A stretch of DNA of 64,000 nucleotides from G963678095 sp963678095 (GCA_963678095.2 OY782746.1:1302001-1366000); one strand, 5' to 3'; positions 1 through 9,350 are shown, counted from the stretch's first letter. Numbers and translations: made by a program. Notes: a model not told the origin generated them from the sequence alone.

Positions 1-630
1 ACCGACAAAAAACAACGGACGCTTTGCTGTCTCGAGCGCAGCGACAACTACTTCAATCTCGGATTCCACGCCAACAAAGTCACCTGTATAACCACGCAGC
101 TTTACAGTTTCCGGATACTGATAGTCGAGTCCGGCGGCAAAGACATCCTTCGCCACATCGATGACAACCGGTCCCGGTCTTCCCGTACGCGCAATGAAAA
201 AGGCTTCCTTTAAAACCCGCGGCAGATCCGCCGCCGATTTAACGAGGTAATTATGCTTGGTAATCGGGGTCGTTATGCCGCAGATATCCGCCTCCTGAAA
301 GGAATCCTTGCCGATAAAAGGATTGCCCACCTGCCCCGTAATACAGACAAGCGGTACGGAATCCATATTGGCCGTCGCAATTCCGGTCACTAGATTTGTC
401 GCCCCTGGGCCCGAGGTCGCAAAGCATACCCCCACCTCCCCGGTAGCCCGGGCATAACCGTCGGCCGCATGCACGGCCCCCTGCTCGTGCTTTGTCAGCA
501 CGTGAGGAAACTTCATCTTATATAATTCATCATATAATGTCAGCACCGCGCCGCCCGGATACCCAAAAACGACTTTGACACCTTCTTTTTTTAAGCTTTC
601 TATTACAGCCTGCGCACCATTTATCAGCAA
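1..630 (-). CDS. ilvB: Acetolactate synthase large subunit, 5' part (runs off left edge)
   Basis: ThDP-dependent enzyme of branched-chain amino acid synthesis that condenses pyruvate to acetolactate. The visible 210 codons are the N-terminal pyrimidine-binding domain: FGYPGGAVLTLYDEL at about residues 22-36, the catalytic glutamate in TKHEQGAVHAADGYARATG (E49), then FATSGPGATNLVTGIA and GQVGNPFIGKDSFQEADI. The frame stays open to base 1, so the C-terminal two thirds lie outside the window. The start is TTG at 630-628, preceded by GGGGGAG five bases upstream; no ATG fits. A promoter at 671-700 gives a short leader, so there is no room for a T-box or leucine attenuator. Other ThDP enzymes such as glyoxylate carboligase are less likely given these motifs. 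Confidence 0.93.
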   Translation of the reverse strand, partial: MLINGAQAVIESLKKEGVKVVFGYPGGAVLTLYDELYKMKFPHVLTKHEQGAVHAADGYARATGEVGVCFATSGPGATNLVTGIATANMDSVPLVCITGQVGNPFIGKDSFQEADICGITTPITKHNYLVKSAADLPRVLKEAFFIARTGRPGPVVIDVAKDVFAAGLDYQYPETVKLRGYTGDFVGVESEIEVVVAALETAKRPLFFVG

Positions 631-670
631 TGCCGCTCCCCCTTTACACTTACCCCGCGAATTTCTCTAT

Positions 671-700
671 ATTATATAACGAAACCGTACAGATTGACAA
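671..700 (-). promoter_or_regulatory. Promoter of ilvB
   Basis: On the minus strand the -35 box TTGTCA (700-695) is followed after 18 bases by a perfect -10 box TATAAT (676-671). The predicted transcript would begin near 664 and reach the TTG start within about 35 bases. Confidence 0.72.
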
Positions 701-793
701 CATGTGTTTCTCCCACAGGAAAATATATTTACAAAATATCAATCCACAGAAACACAATGACATCTGCATAAAAATTTTTTCGCCCGTCGTCAG

Positions 794-822
794 TGTTGCA
801 AATGCAACATACGTGGTATAAT
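794..822 (+). promoter_or_regulatory. Promoter with palindromic operator ahead of the ferredoxin-cupin pair
   Basis: TGGTATAAT (814-822) is an extended -10 box. The -35 region TTGCAA (796-801) sits inside an inverted repeat, TGTTGCA-AA-TGCAACA (794-809). The 7+2+7 geometry and its position over the -35 box resemble operators of Crp/Fnr-family regulators. The palindrome is seen; the regulator family is inference. Confidence 0.6.
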
Positions 823-894
823 ATTCATAGTACAATTCATTTATAGAAGCTACGCATCACTTCCCCAAAATATTAAAAAAGGATGGGTGATCCC

Positions 895-1602
895 ATGATT
901 CGACAAATGATAAAAATTGACCAGGAAAAATGTAACGGCTGCGGGCTCTGCGCCGCTGCCTGCCATGAATCTGCCATTGAAATTCAAAACGGAAAAGCAA
1001 TTGTCGTTCGCGATGATTTCTGTGATGGACTCGGAGACTGTCTGCCAGTCTGTCCGACCGGCGCGATTACCTTTGAAATGCGTGAGGCTGCCGCTTATGA
1101 CAAAGAAGCTGTCGACAAGCGTCTGCAGGCAAAAACAGCTGGTACGCCGCATCAGACAGGCGGCTGCCCCGGCATGATGGCGCGCCAGCTCGAACGCAGC
1201 TCCACTGCTGATATTCCAGCTGCCATACCGGCCAGCTCACAATTGCGCCAGTGGCCAGTTCAGATTAAGCTGATGCCGGTAACCGCACCGTACTATCAGC
1301 AGGCTCATCTGCTAATAGCCGCAGACTGCGCCGCCTATGCCTATGCGGCCTTTCATCAGGAATTCATTAAAAACCGCATTGCCATCATCGGCTGTCCCAA
1401 ACTCGACAATATCGACTACACAGAAAAAATTGCAGCGATCATTGAAAACAATGACATCAAGAGTGTAACGATAGTGCGCATGGAAGTTCCCTGCTGCGCA
1501 GGCCTGGCCCACGCAGCCGTGGCGGCCCTGAAGCAAAGTGGCAAATTCCTTCCCTGGAACATCGTCACCATCGGCGTTGACGGTAATATTATAAATGACT
1601 AA
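895..1602 (+). CDS. 4Fe-4S ferredoxin-like protein with C-terminal cysteine domain
   Basis: A 235-residue iron-sulfur protein. Residues 13-23 hold a full CNGCGLCAAAC cluster motif. The second motif (43-54) reads C-X5-C-X3-CP, with leucine where the middle cysteine of a normal CX2CX2CX3CP motif should be, so it may bind an altered cluster or none. The C-terminal half has further cysteines (GGCPG, GCPKLDN, EVPCCAGL) typical of a family of redox proteins of unknown partner. The start is ATG 895 because AAGGA lies 11 bases upstream; the earlier in-frame ATG at 883 abuts that site. It is followed 17 bases later by a cupin, so they probably form one operon ending at the hairpin at 1972. The role is not known; electron transfer in anaerobic stress is a guess. 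Confidence 0.8.
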   Translation: MIRQMIKIDQEKCNGCGLCAAACHESAIEIQNGKAIVVRDDFCDGLGDCLPVCPTGAITFEMREAAAYDKEAVDKRLQAKTAGTPHQTGGCPGMMARQLERSSTADIPAAIPASSQLRQWPVQIKLMPVTAPYYQQAHLLIAADCAAYAYAAFHQEFIKNRIAIIGCPKLDNIDYTEKIAAIIENNDIKSVTIVRMEVPCCAGLAHAAVAALKQSGKFLPWNIVTIGVDGNIIND

Positions 1603-1619
1603 GAAATGAGGTGTTCTCC

Positions 1620-1952
1620 ATGTCCTTTATCAAAAACTTTTCCCCGGAAACCGTATTGCATCTGGCCAGTGAAATCCAGGCGGCCCCCGGGCAGATCGTC
1701 AGCAAGACGCTGGCACAAAACAAAGCCCTCACCCTGACGCTGTTCGCATTTGCCAAAGGAGAAGAAATCAGCACCCATTCATCCGCTGGCGACGCAATGG
1801 TGAATGTCCTGTCCGGTAAAGGAAAATTCACAATCGATGGCAAAGCCTATCTGGTCGAAGCCGGTGAATCCCTTGTCATGCCGGCAGAAAAACCGCACGC
1901 GGTTTACGCCGAAGAAGATTTTAAAATGCTACTGATCGTAGTCCTGCCATAA
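1620..1952 (+). CDS. Small single-domain cupin protein
   Basis: A 110-residue cupin. The beta-barrel signatures are visible: HSSAGDAMVNVLSGKGKF (motif 1 region), then GESLVMPAEKPHAVYAEE (motif 2 region) with the metal-type His of PHAV. GAGGTG six bases before ATG 1620 fixes the start; an in-frame GTG at 1611 lies inside that ribosome site. It sits directly behind the ferredoxin-like gene and ahead of a strong terminator, so the two are likely co-transcribed. Cupins of this size bind small ligands or metals; no substrate can be assigned. Confidence 0.82.
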   Translation: MSFIKNFSPETVLHLASEIQAAPGQIVSKTLAQNKALTLTLFAFAKGEEISTHSSAGDAMVNVLSGKGKFTIDGKAYLVEAGESLVMPAEKPHAVYAEEDFKMLLIVVLP

Positions 1953-1971
1953 ATCAGCCTGCATGAGGAAA

Positions 1972-2006
1972 CCGGGCACCAGCCAAAAGCTGGTGCCCGG
2001 TTTTTT
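1972..2006 (+). terminator. Rho-independent terminator after the cupin gene
   Basis: A perfect 12-bp stem, CCGGGCACCAGC (1972-1983) pairing with 1989-2000, a 5-base loop and a run of six T. It may also slow transcription leaving the convergent glycogen operon, though the T run on that strand is poor. Confidence 0.93.
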
Positions 2007-2008
2007 GA

Positions 2009-5000
2009 TTATCGCTTGTATTTTTTACATAACTCCGCCAGACGCGCAGCCATCTTGGCCGTCAGCTGTTCACTCTTAACCCGCCACTGCCAATTGCTGC
2101 CAACTGTTCCTGGCAGATTCATCCGAGCCGCAGTCCCCAGACAGAGCACATCCTGCAGCGGTATAATGACAGTCGCCGCCGGTGAGGCATAGGCAAATTC
2201 AATCAGCTTGCTACAGATTTGTGCCGATTTTTCCGTTTCTGCCCCAATAAATGTCGCCAGCGAAGCCGCCGTCACCGGTGCTTGCAGGTCATTTTCAACC
2301 CAACCAACCGTCGTATTGTTGTCATGGGTTCCCGTATAGACAACACTGTTTTGCGGACAGTCAAAGGACAGCTGGTTGCTCTCATCGGTACGCAGATCGA
2401 AATGCAGCACTTTCATCCCGGGGAAGCCGCAGCTATCACGCAGTTTTTCCACCTCTGGCGTAATAATGCCAAGGTCTTCCGCAATGATCGGCAGCCGCCC
2501 GAAATAGCGGGCAATTGTCTGGAAAAACTCCCAACCAGGGCCTTTAACCCAGCGCCCCTCAACCGCCGTAGCGGCCGAGCTGTCAATTTCCCAATACGAT
2601 TCAAATCCCCGAAAATGATCGATCCGGACGATGTCGACCAGACCAAGCAGCGTCTTAAAGCGCTTGCGCCACCAGTCATAGTCATCAGCCTTCATCTTAT
2701 CCCAGCGGTAATGCGGATTCCCCCACAGCTGTCCGGTCGCGCTGAAATAATCCGGCGGTACACCGGCAACCTTTTGTGCTTTCCCGTCCCGATCAAGAGA
2801 AAACAAGCACTGATTCGCCCAGACATCGGCGCTGTCATGGGCGAGGAAGATCGGCATATCCCCGATGATCTGAACGCCCTTTTCTTTTGCATACGCGTGA
2901 AGCTCACCCCATTGATGGAAGAATTCATATTGCAGGAATTTTTGATATTCGATCTCTTCCGCCAGTTGAACACGATACTTATTCATAGCAGCCGGAGTCC
3001 GATGCTTGATGTCAGCCGGCCACTCCGTCCAGGCAAGACTCGCAAATTCTTTTTTCAAGGCAATAAACAGTGCGTAATCTTCCAGCCAGAATCGCTGTTC
3101 ACTACAAAAAGCCGTATACAGCTTGTTTTTAACCTGCCGATCCTTAAAGGTCTTCCAGGCCCGCCGCAGACAACGTTCCTTAAATTTTTCCACGGCAGCA
3201 AAATCAACCCGTATATCCTCCCCGGCGATTGCCGACGGCACCGCATACTGCGGTGACAGCAGCCCTTCTCCGACAAGAAGTTCCGGTGACAGCAGCAGCG
3301 GATTACCGGCAAATGCTGACGTCGACTGATACGGTGAATACCCATGGCCGATTGGATTGAGCGGCAGTATTTGCCACAGTTTCTGCCCGGCCTGCACGAG
3401 AAAATCAATAAAAGCATAGGCTTCCGGCCCAAAGTCACCAATACCGTAAGCCGATGGCAAGGAACTCGGATGCAACAAAATACCGGCCCGATGTTCGATC
3501 CCCGCCTCGTCTGTTTCCATGTGGTACACCAGCCCTTCGAGGGCCTGTATCCCGACGTGCAGCCAGCCATGCTGCGGTTTAATGCTGCGGCCATTGAAAA
3601 CCTCTTTAAATTCTCCGTCACCAATCCGCTCTACATTGAGGTCCAGCTCCATCGCCTGCATCCGGCTGCGATTTAAAATAACGATAAATACATCGTTGGG
3701 CGCCGGATGCCCGAATACATCATGCCCACCATGAATCATCCGCACATAGGCGTAAACCTCCCCCTCACAGTAAAGCGGCATAAAGGAACCGGTCTGCAGT
3801 GCCGGGCTGGAGTTTCTAAGCGCAATAACTTTTTTATACCAGGACTGCACATAGGTGTCACCGTTTTTCCATTTATACGGACCGCGGTTAAACGGATCTT
3901 TATACCCCTGCATGCCAATTTCATCCCCATAGTAAACACAAGGAACTCCAGGAAAGGTCATCTGCCATAGCACTGCCATCTTCAAGCGGGCTACTCCCAG
4001 GTTAAAATGATCATTGTCGAGATGAAACCGGCCCTGATTCACTGCCGGCATTCCCTCATAATACGGAGCCTCGCCAAGCAAAGTTAATACGCGCTCGACA
4101 TCATGACTGCCGATTAAATTCATCATCGCATAAAAATTTTCCGGCGGATAGTTCTCCTTCAGGCTCAACAGACGTTGGTTGATCTGCCCGGCATCTGCGT
4201 GTCCGAGCAGAAAATCAAGCACCACCTGCCGAAAGGGATAATTCATGGCCGAATCCATTTCCCGCCCGCAGAGGTATTCCCTATGCACACCATAGCTGAT
4301 CTTGTTCGAAGCATCCTCCCAGACTTCACCAATCATCACCGCATCCGGGTCCGTCTCCTTGAGTACCTTATAAAAATGCTGCGAGAACTGGGGCGGCAGC
4401 TCATCAATGACATCGAGACGCCAGCCGCTGACACCAGCCTTCAGCCAGTATTTAAGCACACTGTCTTCATCATTAATAATAAAGTCCATATAGGATCGCG
4501 TCGTCTCATTGACATTAGGCAACGTATAAAAGCCCCACCAACTGTCATATTCATACGGATATCGCTTGAAACTGTACCATTCATAGTAAGGCGAGCGTTG
4601 GGACTGAAAGGCCCCTACCGTATCGTAATGGTTATCACGATTAAAATACCGGCTGTCACTGCCGGTATGGCTGAAGACCCCGTCAAGAATAATATGGATA
4701 TCAAGTTCTTTGGCATAGGCTGTAAGCCGGACGAACTCTTCGTTTGTTCCAAGCAGTGGATCGACTTTGTGGTAATCACCGGTATCATAATGGTGGTTGC
4801 TGGCCGACTCAAAAATCGGATTCAGGTAAATAACCGAAATTCCAAGCTCTTTTAAATACGGCAATTTTTCACGTATTCCAGCCAGATTGCCACCAAAGAA
4901 ATCGTACGCGACAATTTCCTTCGTATCCACATCCTTGTAATAAAAGGGGGTATCTTCCCAGTCCGCATGAATAACCGCATTCTTCTTGCGCACAATCCGA

Positions 5001-5461
5001 TCCCCCTGGCGGCAGAACCGATCTGGGAATATCTGATACATCACCGCCCGCTTAAACCAGTCCGGCGTCTTGGCCCCTTTGTAAACAACCGTAATCTGAT
5101 ACGAGGCTGGCGTTTCATCATAACACTGCCCGCAGCCGCCAAGATGTTCCGGATTGTTTCCATAAAAGAACTTGCCGTTTTTGGTGTTGACAATGAAATA
5201 GTACCACATCAAGGTTCCCCGGTCCGCCGCCTGGATCGTGCCTTCATAGCGGGAACCCGCTGAATTCGTCGCTTTTTCCTGCAGCGTCAGCAAGGTTTCT
5301 CCCGTATTTTCCTGCCAGACACGAACGATCACCGAAGTGACAATTTCATCCGTATCGACATCAAGCGCCAGCCGTATCAACGTACCGCTGACAACCGCTC
5401 CGGCCGGGCTGCGGTAATAGATATCCTGTGAATTGTGCTTAAGATTTCTTTTTTCTGCCAT
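2009..5461 (-). CDS. Fused GH13 amylase/neopullulanase and GH77 4-alpha-glucanotransferase (MalQ)
   Basis: An 1150-residue two-enzyme fusion acting on glycogen or maltodextrin. The N-terminal 130 residues look like a beta-sandwich carbohydrate module. A GH13 barrel follows with the four family regions: DGVFSHTG, GWRLDVIDE (nucleophile Asp), MIGEVWED (acid/base Glu) and LIGSHDVERV. From about residue 650 a complete MalQ unit begins: GILLHPSSLPSAYGIGDFGP, VRIDHFRGFESYW (nucleophile Asp), IIAEDLGIITPEV and TGTHDNNTTVGW. Either half alone would be an ordinary enzyme. ATG 5461 is chosen because AAGGTGA lies just upstream; GTG 5470 overlaps it. Last gene of the glg operon, 75 bases after glgA. The pair likely trims and recycles short glucans during glycogen turnover. 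Confidence 0.93.
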   Translation of the reverse strand: MAEKRNLKHNSQDIYYRSPAGAVVSGTLIRLALDVDTDEIVTSVIVRVWQENTGETLLTLQEKATNSAGSRYEGTIQAADRGTLMWYYFIVNTKNGKFFYGNNPEHLGGCGQCYDETPASYQITVVYKGAKTPDWFKRAVMYQIFPDRFCRQGDRIVRKKNAVIHADWEDTPFYYKDVDTKEIVAYDFFGGNLAGIREKLPYLKELGISVIYLNPIFESASNHHYDTGDYHKVDPLLGTNEEFVRLTAYAKELDIHIILDGVFSHTGSDSRYFNRDNHYDTVGAFQSQRSPYYEWYSFKRYPYEYDSWWGFYTLPNVNETTRSYMDFIINDEDSVLKYWLKAGVSGWRLDVIDELPPQFSQHFYKVLKETDPDAVMIGEVWEDASNKISYGVHREYLCGREMDSAMNYPFRQVVLDFLLGHADAGQINQRLLSLKENYPPENFYAMMNLIGSHDVERVLTLLGEAPYYEGMPAVNQGRFHLDNDHFNLGVARLKMAVLWQMTFPGVPCVYYGDEIGMQGYKDPFNRGPYKWKNGDTYVQSWYKKVIALRNSSPALQTGSFMPLYCEGEVYAYVRMIHGGHDVFGHPAPNDVFIVILNRSRMQAMELDLNVERIGDGEFKEVFNGRSIKPQHGWLHVGIQALEGLVYHMETDEAGIEHRAGILLHPSSLPSAYGIGDFGPEAYAFIDFLVQAGQKLWQILPLNPIGHGYSPYQSTSAFAGNPLLLSPELLVGEGLLSPQYAVPSAIAGEDIRVDFAAVEKFKERCLRRAWKTFKDRQVKNKLYTAFCSEQRFWLEDYALFIALKKEFASLAWTEWPADIKHRTPAAMNKYRVQLAEEIEYQKFLQYEFFHQWGELHAYAKEKGVQIIGDMPIFLAHDSADVWANQCLFSLDRDGKAQKVAGVPPDYFSATGQLWGNPHYRWDKMKADDYDWWRKRFKTLLGLVDIVRIDHFRGFESYWEIDSSAATAVEGRWVKGPGWEFFQTIARYFGRLPIIAEDLGIITPEVEKLRDSCGFPGMKVLHFDLRTDESNQLSFDCPQNSVVYTGTHDNNTTVGWVENDLQAPVTAASLATFIGAETEKSAQICSKLIEFAYASPAATVIIPLQDVLCLGTAARMNLPGTVGSNWQWRVKSEQLTAKMAARLAELCKKYKR

Positions 5462-5536
5462 AATCTTCACCTTTTAAATCAGCTTAGCAGAAAAGCCCGG
5501 CGATCACTTCCCTGCCAGGCTCTGCCGCAAATTTAT

Positions 5537-6973
5537 TTATTTTTTCAGCCGCGAATAAACCTCATGATACTGCTTGGCGGATTCTGCCCAGCCATAATCA
5601 GCCGTCATGGCATTTTTGACAATCGTCTGCCATAAAGAAATATTTTCAAAGTCACCCAACGCCCGTTTAATCGTATAGAGCATTTCATGCGCATTGTAGT
5701 TGGTGAAAGTAAAGCCCGTTCCCCTCTGGGTATATTTATCAAATGGCTGCACCGTGTCCTTGAGTCCTCCCGTTTCCCGCACAATCGGGATACAGCCATA
5801 GCGCAGGGCAATCAACTGCCCGATACCGCAAGGCTCATAGCGCGAAGGCATCAAAAATAGATCGGCTGACGCATAAATCTGATGAGCCAGCGTATTATCA
5901 AAACAGATGTCAATTGCCACCTTCTTTGGCAGCCGCCAGGCCAGCCCTCGGAACCAGTCCTCATATACCTTGTCGCCGGTGCCGAGCACAACAAGCTGAA
6001 TGTCCTCATACTGCAACAGCTCATCGGCAATGCGCACAATCAGATCCAGCCCCTTAGGCGGGACAAGCCGCGATACGAGGGCCAGCATTGGCACATCACG
6101 GCGCACCGGCAGCCCGAGCACCTTCTGCAACCGGACTTTATTATCCACCTTCTTTTCCGCCGTATTTTTATCATACTGCACAAAAATTTTTGGATCAGTA
6201 GCCGGATTATAAACCTCATAATCAATCCCATTGATGATCCCCTGGAGTTTTGGAGAACTGGCCCGCAGCAAACCATCGAGCCGTTCCCCAAAATATTCAT
6301 ACTGAATTTCCCGGGCATAGGTCCGGCTTACGGTCGTCAAATAATCTGAATAAAGGATGCCGCCCTTCATGAAATTAACCGCATCAAAGAATTCCAGATC
6401 GCCATTTTTGAAATACTTCCAGTCAAGCCCCAGGACATCCGTCATCACTTCTTTGGCAAACAATCCCTGATACTTCAGGTTGTGGATCGTATAGACCGTG
6501 CGAATTGATTCATAACGCGCATCTCCCCGGTGATCGAGCTTTAAAAATACGCTTACCATCCCGGTATGCCAGTCATTTAAATGAATCACATCCGGCAAAA
6601 AATCCATTGCCGGCAACATATCAAGCACCGCCCGGCAAAAAAACGAAAAGCGTTCGGCATCATCTTCGTAACCGTAAAGCTCCTTACGATTGAAATACTC
6701 CTCGTTATCGACAAAATATACCGGAACACCCTCATGCTCGAGATAATCTATCCCAATAAATTTTTTCCTCCAGGCCACCTGGATTGCACCTGTGGCCAGA
6801 TGCTGCATCTGCTCTTTGTACTTGCTCTTTATCGAACCATATTTCGGCATGATCAGCCGGACATCCACGCCCTGCCGGCGTAGTTCCTTGGGCAGGGAAC
6901 CAGCGACATCGGCCAGTCCACCGGTTTTTGCAAACGGCACTGCTTCTGATGCTGCAAAAAGAACTTTTAGCAT
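5537..6973 (-). CDS. glgA: Glycogen synthase (ADP-glucose type, GT5)
   Basis: Transfers glucose from ADP-glucose to the non-reducing end of a growing glucan. The 478-residue length is normal for bacterial GlgA. Visible motifs are the N-terminal ADP-glucose loop KTGGLADVAGSLP, DVIHLNDWHTG, YTIHNLKYQG, the C-terminal phosphate-binding region SRLVPPKGLDL, and SRYEPCGIGQLIALRYG with the catalytic-site glutamate. GAGGAGG lies ten bases before ATG 6973; the TTG at 6982 is one base from the same site and is less likely. It sits 25 bases after glgB. Confidence 0.97.
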   Translation of the reverse strand: MLKVLFAASEAVPFAKTGGLADVAGSLPKELRRQGVDVRLIMPKYGSIKSKYKEQMQHLATGAIQVAWRKKFIGIDYLEHEGVPVYFVDNEEYFNRKELYGYEDDAERFSFFCRAVLDMLPAMDFLPDVIHLNDWHTGMVSVFLKLDHRGDARYESIRTVYTIHNLKYQGLFAKEVMTDVLGLDWKYFKNGDLEFFDAVNFMKGGILYSDYLTTVSRTYAREIQYEYFGERLDGLLRASSPKLQGIINGIDYEVYNPATDPKIFVQYDKNTAEKKVDNKVRLQKVLGLPVRRDVPMLALVSRLVPPKGLDLIVRIADELLQYEDIQLVVLGTGDKVYEDWFRGLAWRLPKKVAIDICFDNTLAHQIYASADLFLMPSRYEPCGIGQLIALRYGCIPIVRETGGLKDTVQPFDKYTQRGTGFTFTNYNAHEMLYTIKRALGDFENISLWQTIVKNAMTADYGWAESAKQYHEVYSRLKK

Positions 6974-6998
6974 TTGCTGCAAGCCTCCTCTTTACTGG

Positions 6999-9299
6999 TT
7001 ATTTACTTGCTTTTTTCTTATCTTCAGTGGCCGGTTTCACGGCCTTTTCAACACTTGCCGGTTTTTTGGCTTTGGTACGTGGGCCTTTCGCCGTCAGAGG
7101 CTGTACCTGTTCTTGTTCGACAGTCTTTTTCCCCTCCGCAGCTATTGCCTTTTTCCGGGAAGATTTTTTCTCTGCCAGTGCCTGTTCACCGTTATTATCG
7201 GGCTTAGCCACCGCAGGCGCTGCCAGTTCTCCGGCCTTTTTTCGGCCTCGAGCTGGCGGTTTCGTCTCCGCCTTTTTTTCTGCTGGCTTTCGCCGCGGCT
7301 TTTTTACTGCCGCCTCAGCCAAGGCAGAATCCTCAGCCGCACTCGATTGACGCCGCTTGCGTACCGGTAACTTTTTTTCTGCCAGCAATACCTCCGGCAA
7401 TCCACCCTGCCAGCGCAGATAAATTGTCGCCAAAGGCGGCAAGGTCAAAGTCAACGACTGTGGCCGGTCCTGCCAGGCAATATCCTCCGTTAGTAACTCT
7501 CCATCATTTCTGACATCCGATCCACCAAAGGCCTCCCAGTCACTGTTAAACACCTCGTGGTAAATGCCGCTTTTCGGCAGACCAACCCTGTACCCACTGC
7601 GGACTTCCGGCGTGAAATTGCAGATTGCGATAACGAAATCCTCGGGATCATCCGCCATACGGCAAAAGGAGAGGATACTGTGCTCGGTATCACTGCAATC
7701 AATCCAGGAAAATCCCGCCCACTCAAAATCGACCTCCCACAGCGGACGATTGGCACCATAAAAAGCATTCAGCGCCTTTGAATAGGCCTGCATCTTCTGA
7801 TGAATTGGATATTGTTCTATCAGATGCCAGTCGAGGCTGTCATCGTACTTCCATTCGATAAACTGGGCAAATTCACTGCCCATAAACAGTAATTTCTTTC
7901 CCGGATGGGCCATCCAATACCCGTAAAAAGCCCGCAGACCGGCAAATTTTTGCCAGTAATCCCCCGGCATCTTGCCGATCAGAGAACACTTGCCGTGAAC
8001 GACTTCATCGTGCGACAGCGGCAGTACAAAATTCTCAGAAAATGCATACATCAGCGAAAAAGTAAGCTTATCCTGATGGTACTTACGATAAAAGGGATCC
8101 AGACTCATATACTTCAAGACATCATTCATCCAGCCCATATTCCACTTGTAATTAAAACCGAGTCCCCCCATGTAGACCGGCTTCGATATCATCGGCCAGG
8201 AGGTTGACTCCTCAGCAATCATCAACGCTTCCGGCTGATACTTAAATATGGCCGCATTGAGCTTTTTCAGAAAGTCCATCGCCTCAAGATTTCCGGCCCC
8301 GCCATATTTATTCCGTTCCCAATACCCGCCATCGCGCCCATAGCTTAGATACAGCATATTGGCCACCGCATCAATGCGCAGCCCGTCGATATGATACTCT
8401 GTAAGCCAAAACAGCGCATTGGAAATCAGAAAACTCTGTACCTCGGTTCGTCCGTAATCAAAGTTTGTCGTTCCCCATTCTCCGTTCTCCGCCCGGCTAA
8501 TATTATCGGACTCATACAGATTCTGCCCGTCAAAATGTCGCAGCCCCTGATCATCTTTGCAAAAATGTCCCGGCACCCAGTCCATAATAATGCCAATCCC
8601 ATTTTGATGCGCATGATTCACCAGATATTTAAAATCATCCGGTTCGCCGTAGCGGCTGGTCACCGCATAGTAGCCCGTCGCCTGATAGCCCCAGGAGCCG
8701 TCAAACGGATGCTCACAAAGCGGCATAAACTCTATATGGGTATAGTGCATCTCCTTGACATAGTCGACCAGCTGTCGGGCAGCATCGCGGTAATTGAGAT
8801 ACCCTCCGTCTGGCGTCCGCTTCCACGAGCCCAGATGTACCTCATAAATCAAGAGTGGCCGGCCATAGGACGGACTGGCATGCTTTTGAGCCTGCCAGTC
8901 GTCATCAGACCACGTATAATTGCCCATATCATAGACGCGTGATGCGGTCTGTGGTTTTTTTTCGGCATAGAAGCCATAGGGATCGGCCTTCATGATATGA
9001 GGACCACCCCAGGAAGGTTCAATAGCATATTTATAGACGGCTCCCGGCACAATACCCGGCAAAAAAACCGTCCACACTTCCCCCTCCTCCAGCCGCTGCA
9101 AAGGGTTGAGCCGCGTATCCCAATTGTTGAAATCACCGACCACACTGACAGCTTTTGCGTGCGGTGCCCAAACAGCAAACCGTACCCCGTTCACGCCATC
9201 CTGTTGTACACAGTGGGCACCAAGCAAACGGTACGTATAATAATTCGTTCCTTGATGATACAAATACAAATCCGTTTCATTGATTGTTGAAAGTTCCAA
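6999..9299 (-). CDS. glgB: 1,4-alpha-glucan branching enzyme with long basic C-terminal tail
   Basis: Forms the alpha-1,6 branches of glycogen. Residues about 20-110 are a CBM48 (VRFAVWAPHAKAVSVVGDFN). The GH13 catalytic domain follows with DWVPGHFC, GLRIDAVANMLYL (nucleophile), MIAEESTSWP (acid/base) and LPLSHDEVVHG, then the all-beta C domain to about residue 640. The last 125 or so residues are a low-complexity stretch rich in Lys, Ala, Pro and Glu (for example RKKAGELAAPA, KAKKPASVEKAVKP). This tail is not part of the usual enzyme and is predicted to be disordered. The start is TTG 9299 with GGGAGG seven bases upstream. It lies between glgP and glgA. Confidence 0.95.
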   Translation of the reverse strand: MELSTINETDLYLYHQGTNYYTYRLLGAHCVQQDGVNGVRFAVWAPHAKAVSVVGDFNNWDTRLNPLQRLEEGEVWTVFLPGIVPGAVYKYAIEPSWGGPHIMKADPYGFYAEKKPQTASRVYDMGNYTWSDDDWQAQKHASPSYGRPLLIYEVHLGSWKRTPDGGYLNYRDAARQLVDYVKEMHYTHIEFMPLCEHPFDGSWGYQATGYYAVTSRYGEPDDFKYLVNHAHQNGIGIIMDWVPGHFCKDDQGLRHFDGQNLYESDNISRAENGEWGTTNFDYGRTEVQSFLISNALFWLTEYHIDGLRIDAVANMLYLSYGRDGGYWERNKYGGAGNLEAMDFLKKLNAAIFKYQPEALMIAEESTSWPMISKPVYMGGLGFNYKWNMGWMNDVLKYMSLDPFYRKYHQDKLTFSLMYAFSENFVLPLSHDEVVHGKCSLIGKMPGDYWQKFAGLRAFYGYWMAHPGKKLLFMGSEFAQFIEWKYDDSLDWHLIEQYPIHQKMQAYSKALNAFYGANRPLWEVDFEWAGFSWIDCSDTEHSILSFCRMADDPEDFVIAICNFTPEVRSGYRVGLPKSGIYHEVFNSDWEAFGGSDVRNDGELLTEDIAWQDRPQSLTLTLPPLATIYLRWQGGLPEVLLAEKKLPVRKRRQSSAAEDSALAEAAVKKPRRKPAEKKAETKPPARGRKKAGELAAPAVAKPDNNGEQALAEKKSSRKKAIAAEGKKTVEQEQVQPLTAKGPRTKAKKPASVEKAVKPATEDKKKASK

Positions 9300-9350
9300 G
9301 CTAAGACCTCCCGCGGCATAGTATTCAGTTGCTGATCAAGTACTCGTCAT

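Noticed and set aside
631..882. Possible T-box or leader-peptide attenuator for ilvB
   Set aside because: The promoter at 671-700 leaves a leader of about 35 bases, too short for either, and no terminator/antiterminator pair is present.
2219..3256. 345-codon plus-strand open frame
   Set aside because: It lies wholly antisense to the amylase-MalQ fusion, whose motifs are unmistakable, and shows no ribosome site or family likeness. Other long antisense frames in the glg, galU and acyltransferase areas are dismissed for the same reason.
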